A stretch of DNA of 64,000 nucleotides, taken from assembly GCA_030583865.1 (NCBI GenBank), contig CP129479.1, forward strand, positions 756,744 through 820,743. Direction: 5' to 3'. This document shows positions 61,710-64,000 of the stretch, in pieces (position 1 is the stretch's first letter; each line of letters opens with the position of its first letter). The notes under the pieces were generated by a model. That model was not told where the DNA came from. It saw nothing but the letters and a program-made list of their open reading frames with translations, and did no database searches. Source of the DNA: Thermodesulfobacteriota bacterium. GTDB lineage: Bacteria > Desulfobacterota > GWC2-55-46. The position numbers were made by a program, and so were the translations under genes.

Positions 61710-62024
61710 ATGACATGACCTCCCGGTTTAAGAGCATGCCACCTCCGGCGCGCTTTGCAATAGCGGGGTGTTGAAAAACGCCTCAAAAAGATGCTGCCGC
61801 GAGGGTTGACAACTGGGAAAGTTGGATTAGAGTTATCACTATCGCTTCAGTGAAAAAACCCGTTTTTGACGCTTTTCTTCTTTCCTGGCCTGCCGCCCCC
61901 TCCGGGGTCCGCGGCGACTCTGCAAAAGGCGTTTGTCGATTTTTAGGTGCATTTCCGCGCATCGCGGCAGCGGTCTGCATTTGGAGGCGCGGCTATCAGG
62001 ATGCATTTTCTCGCGCGGGGGGAC

Positions 62025-62807
62025 ATGCGGGTATTCAAGGGAAAGATATCCGTAATAATGCCTGCCTACAACGAGGGGCATCACATATACGAAAACCTCA
62101 GGGAGACCCATTCGGTCTTCAAAAGGTCGGGACGGAGGTTCGAGATAATACTCGTCGACGACGGGAGCCCGGACGCGACCTATGACCAGGCCCAGAAGGC
62201 CGCGCGGGAGCTGGGGAGCATCATCCCCGTTAGATTATGCGAGAACGGCGGAAAGGGCAATGCCCTTCGCGAGGGCTTCAAGCGCTCCGAGGGCGACCTC
62301 GTGATTTTCCTCGACGCCGACCTGGACCTCCATCCCGGACAGGTAATAAGCCTTTTCAGGGCCATGCTGGACACAGGGGCCGACGTGGTCATCGGCTCCA
62401 AGCACCACCCCGGCTCCAGGATAAGCTATCCTTCGTCAAGGAAGGCCCTGAGCCGGGCATACGCCCTGGCGCTCAAGGCGCTCTTCGGGATGCCCCTCAT
62501 GGACACGCAGACGGGGCTTAAGGTCTTCACCCGCAGGGCTCTTGAAGAGGCCTTTCCCAGGGTGGTCTGCGGGAGATACGCGTTCGACGTCGAGCTGCTT
62601 GCCCACGCGCAGGAGGCTGGCTTCAGTGTCACCGAGGCCCCTGTCATCATGACCTTCAGAAGATCTGCCGCGTGGGGGAGGATACGGACAACGGACGTCG
62701 CAAGGATGGGGTTAGACACGCTCGCGATATTCCTGCGGCTCCATATAATACGGCATTACGGGACCGCCTTCGAATCCGGCACCTTCGCAATGGAGGGCGT
62801 CGTGTGA
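62025..62807 (+). CDS. Family 2 glycosyltransferase, dolichol-phosphate mannosyltransferase-like
   Basis: 260 residues from ATG 62025 (GGGGGG 3-8 bases upstream; an ATG at 62001 is also possible). Cytoplasmic GT-A domain: I-S-V-I-M-P-A-Y-N-E-G near 8-18, V-D-D-G-S-P-D near 44-50, D-A-D-L-D-L-H-P near 105-112 as DxD, and G-S-K-H-H-P-G-S near 132-139. No C-terminal transmembrane helices, so it is the soluble DPM1-like form. It would load a sugar onto a polyprenyl phosphate for the membrane GT-C enzymes of this locus. It overlaps the flippase start by one base. Confidence 0.85.
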   Translation: MRVFKGKISVIMPAYNEGHHIYENLRETHSVFKRSGRRFEIILVDDGSPDATYDQAQKAARELGSIIPVRLCENGGKGNALREGFKRSEGDLVIFLDADLDLHPGQVISLFRAMLDTGADVVIGSKHHPGSRISYPSSRKALSRAYALALKALFGMPLMDTQTGLKVFTRRALEEAFPRVVCGRYAFDVELLAHAQEAGFSVTEAPVIMTFRRSAAWGRIRTTDVARMGLDTLAIFLRLHIIRHYGTAFESGTFAMEGVV

Positions 62808-64000
62808 TGGACGCCTTGAAGAGCGGCACCGTGCTCTTTTTCGCCACCCTCTCCGGCGGGGCCTTCAATTTTCTCTTTCAGGTCTTCATGGGCAGGGCGC
62901 TAACCGTAGAGGACTTCGGCTCGATGAACGCGTTTTTTTCGGTAATCCTCATAACAGGCATCCCGGCTGCCGCGATGGTGACGGCGCTCTCAAAAAAGAT
63001 TTCGTCTTTGAACGCAGGCGGGCGGACAGGGGAGGCAGGGCGCCTTTACAGGGCCTCGTTCATCAGGATGGCCGTTTGCGGCGGCGTAGTCCTCAGCGTA
63101 TCTGCGCTCCTGAGAGGGCCCATATCCAGGGCATTCGGGCTCGGGAGCGAATGGGTCCCGGTCATCGCTGGGGCCGGGCTCTTGTTTGCCTTCGTCCTTG
63201 CCGCCAATCTCGGGGTATTGCAGGGCCTGAGGAGATACCGTTACTTCGGGGCCGGGATCGGCCTTTTAAGCCCCCTTAAGCTCCTTATAGGCGGGTTCCT
63301 GGCTGCCGCCGGCTTCGGAGTAGGGGGCGCTGTCGCCGGGTTTTCATGCGCCATCCTGGCCGTTTTTTTCCTCACCATCATGCCGGTCCTTCGGCTCATT
63401 TCCTCCAGCAGCTGCATAGGAAGACCGGCAGCCCAAGCCCCGTGGCTAAGCTTTCAACAACTCGCATATGCTGCCGCCTTCGCGTTCGTAACGAACATCG
63501 ACATGATAATGGTAAAGCTCTATTTCCCGGCAAGGGAGGCAGGGCTCTATGCAGCCGCGTCGGTCCTGGGCAAGGCCGTCCTCTACGCGTCCTCGTTCTC
63601 AACGGGGTCTTTCTTCGGGGGGTCATTCCATAAAAAGGTGCACGCGTTTAAGCTCCTGGACAGGGGCCTTTTCCGCACGTTCGCTGTATTCCTTCTTGTC
63701 GCTCCGGTCTTCGTGCTATTCCCGGGTCACTTGCTGGGCATGCTATTCGGCCCGGCCTTTTATGAAGCCGCCCCTGTGCTCAGGTATTATGCGGTCGCCG
63801 CCGGGTTTATGTCCATGGCAGGGCTCTTTATGGCCTACGGCGCATCGCGTCGGAACGCGGGCTTTCTCTTCAGGCTGATTGTCGTCTCAGCGCTTTTGCC
63901 GTTTGCGATAGCCGCGCTGCCGCAATCCCTGACCGCCGTCGTCCTGGCAGCCGGGACGGCGGCGTTTGCCCTCTCGGCCGCGGGCCTTGCGGCGGCAATA
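62807..64000 (+). CDS. Wzx-like flippase (copy 2), cut by the window end
   Basis: 398 codons are present and the frame is still open at the edge. The opening D-A-L-K-S-G-T-V-L-F-F-A-T-L-S-G-G-A-F near 2-20 and F-G-S-M-N-A-F-F near 40-47 parallel the flippase at 53609, so the two are paralogues of the MOP/polysaccharide-synthesis family. About 11 hydrophobic helices can be followed. The ATG at 62807 shares its first base with the stop of the glycosyltransferase, so the genes are translationally coupled, and this transferase may feed the substrate it flips. Confidence 0.8.
   Translation, partial: MDALKSGTVLFFATLSGGAFNFLFQVFMGRALTVEDFGSMNAFFSVILITGIPAAAMVTALSKKISSLNAGGRTGEAGRLYRASFIRMAVCGGVVLSVSALLRGPISRAFGLGSEWVPVIAGAGLLFAFVLAANLGVLQGLRRYRYFGAGIGLLSPLKLLIGGFLAAAGFGVGGAVAGFSCAILAVFFLTIMPVLRLISSSSCIGRPAAQAPWLSFQQLAYAAAFAFVTNIDMIMVKLYFPAREAGLYAAASVLGKAVLYASSFSTGSFFGGSFHKKVHAFKLLDRGLFRTFAVFLLVAPVFVLFPGHLLGMLFGPAFYEAAPVLRYYAVAAGFMSMAGLFMAYGASRRNAGFLFRLIVVSALLPFAIAALPQSLTAVVLAAGTAAFALSAAGLAAAI

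Overview
The window is about 64 kb of G+C-rich bacterial chromosome interrupted by one 25-kb, more A+T-rich genomic island. The host looks Gram-negative: it has lipoproteins with clear lipoboxes, a GmhB-type heptose phosphatase, two Wzx-like flippases, an HD-GYP regulator and an RpoD/RpoS-like sigma factor. A deltaproteobacterial or Nitrospirota-like lineage would fit, but nothing here fixes the taxonomy.

Region 1 (1-26.4 kb) is chromosomal backbone. It starts with the tail of a cation-efflux protein, a short UvrD-type helicase, a DJ-1/PfpI protein and a thioredoxin-fold YyaL protein. Next comes a leftward osmoadaptation cluster: a HAD phosphatase, a glycosyltransferase, a small MscS-related channel and a GpgS-like synthase, probably for glucosylglycerate or mannosylglucosylglycerate. 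Housekeeping genes follow: amidase, rph, rdgB, csp, citrate synthase, ChaN lipoprotein, REC-HD-GYP, M23 peptidase, acetate kinase, MGMT, a perR-like/peroxiredoxin operon, a sigma factor, a rhomboid protease and two lipoproteins.

Region 2 (26,421-51,359) is the island. It is bounded by a 43-bp perfect direct repeat of the 5' half of a tRNA-Pro(CGG) gene; the intact tRNA is on the left, next to a tyrosine integrase. Its cargo is almost all defence: a second integrase with a divergent XRE repressor, a type I restriction-modification operon (hsdM-hsdS-hsdR) with an IetAS-like AAA ATPase/subtilase pair between hsdS and hsdR, a SPARTA system (TIR-APAZ plus short Argonaute), an IS3-family element, and a three-gene operon (unknown protein, phospholipase-D-like protein, SNF2-like helicase) that I cannot assign to a named defence system. 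That operon is the best candidate for an undescribed system.

Region 3 (51.4-64 kb) returns to backbone. It holds two paralogous PAS-like/Cys-motif proteins around a small acidic protein, then a surface-polysaccharide or glycolipid locus: two Wzx-like flippases (the second cut by the window end), two large polytopic membrane proteins, a GmhB-like phosphatase, a PIG-L deacetylase and a dolichol-phosphate-mannose-synthase-like glycosyltransferase. A voltage-gated-type cation channel with an unusual filter lies among them.

Two short interspersed repeat families punctuate the backbone. Family A (~145 bp, MITE-like, terminal inverted repeats) is at about 0.2, 5.95, 10.83 and 51.4 kb. Family B (~75-160 bp) is at about 2.55, 18.0, 52.3 and 60.8 kb. 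Copies abut or overlap gene ends, and one supplies the last codons of rph.
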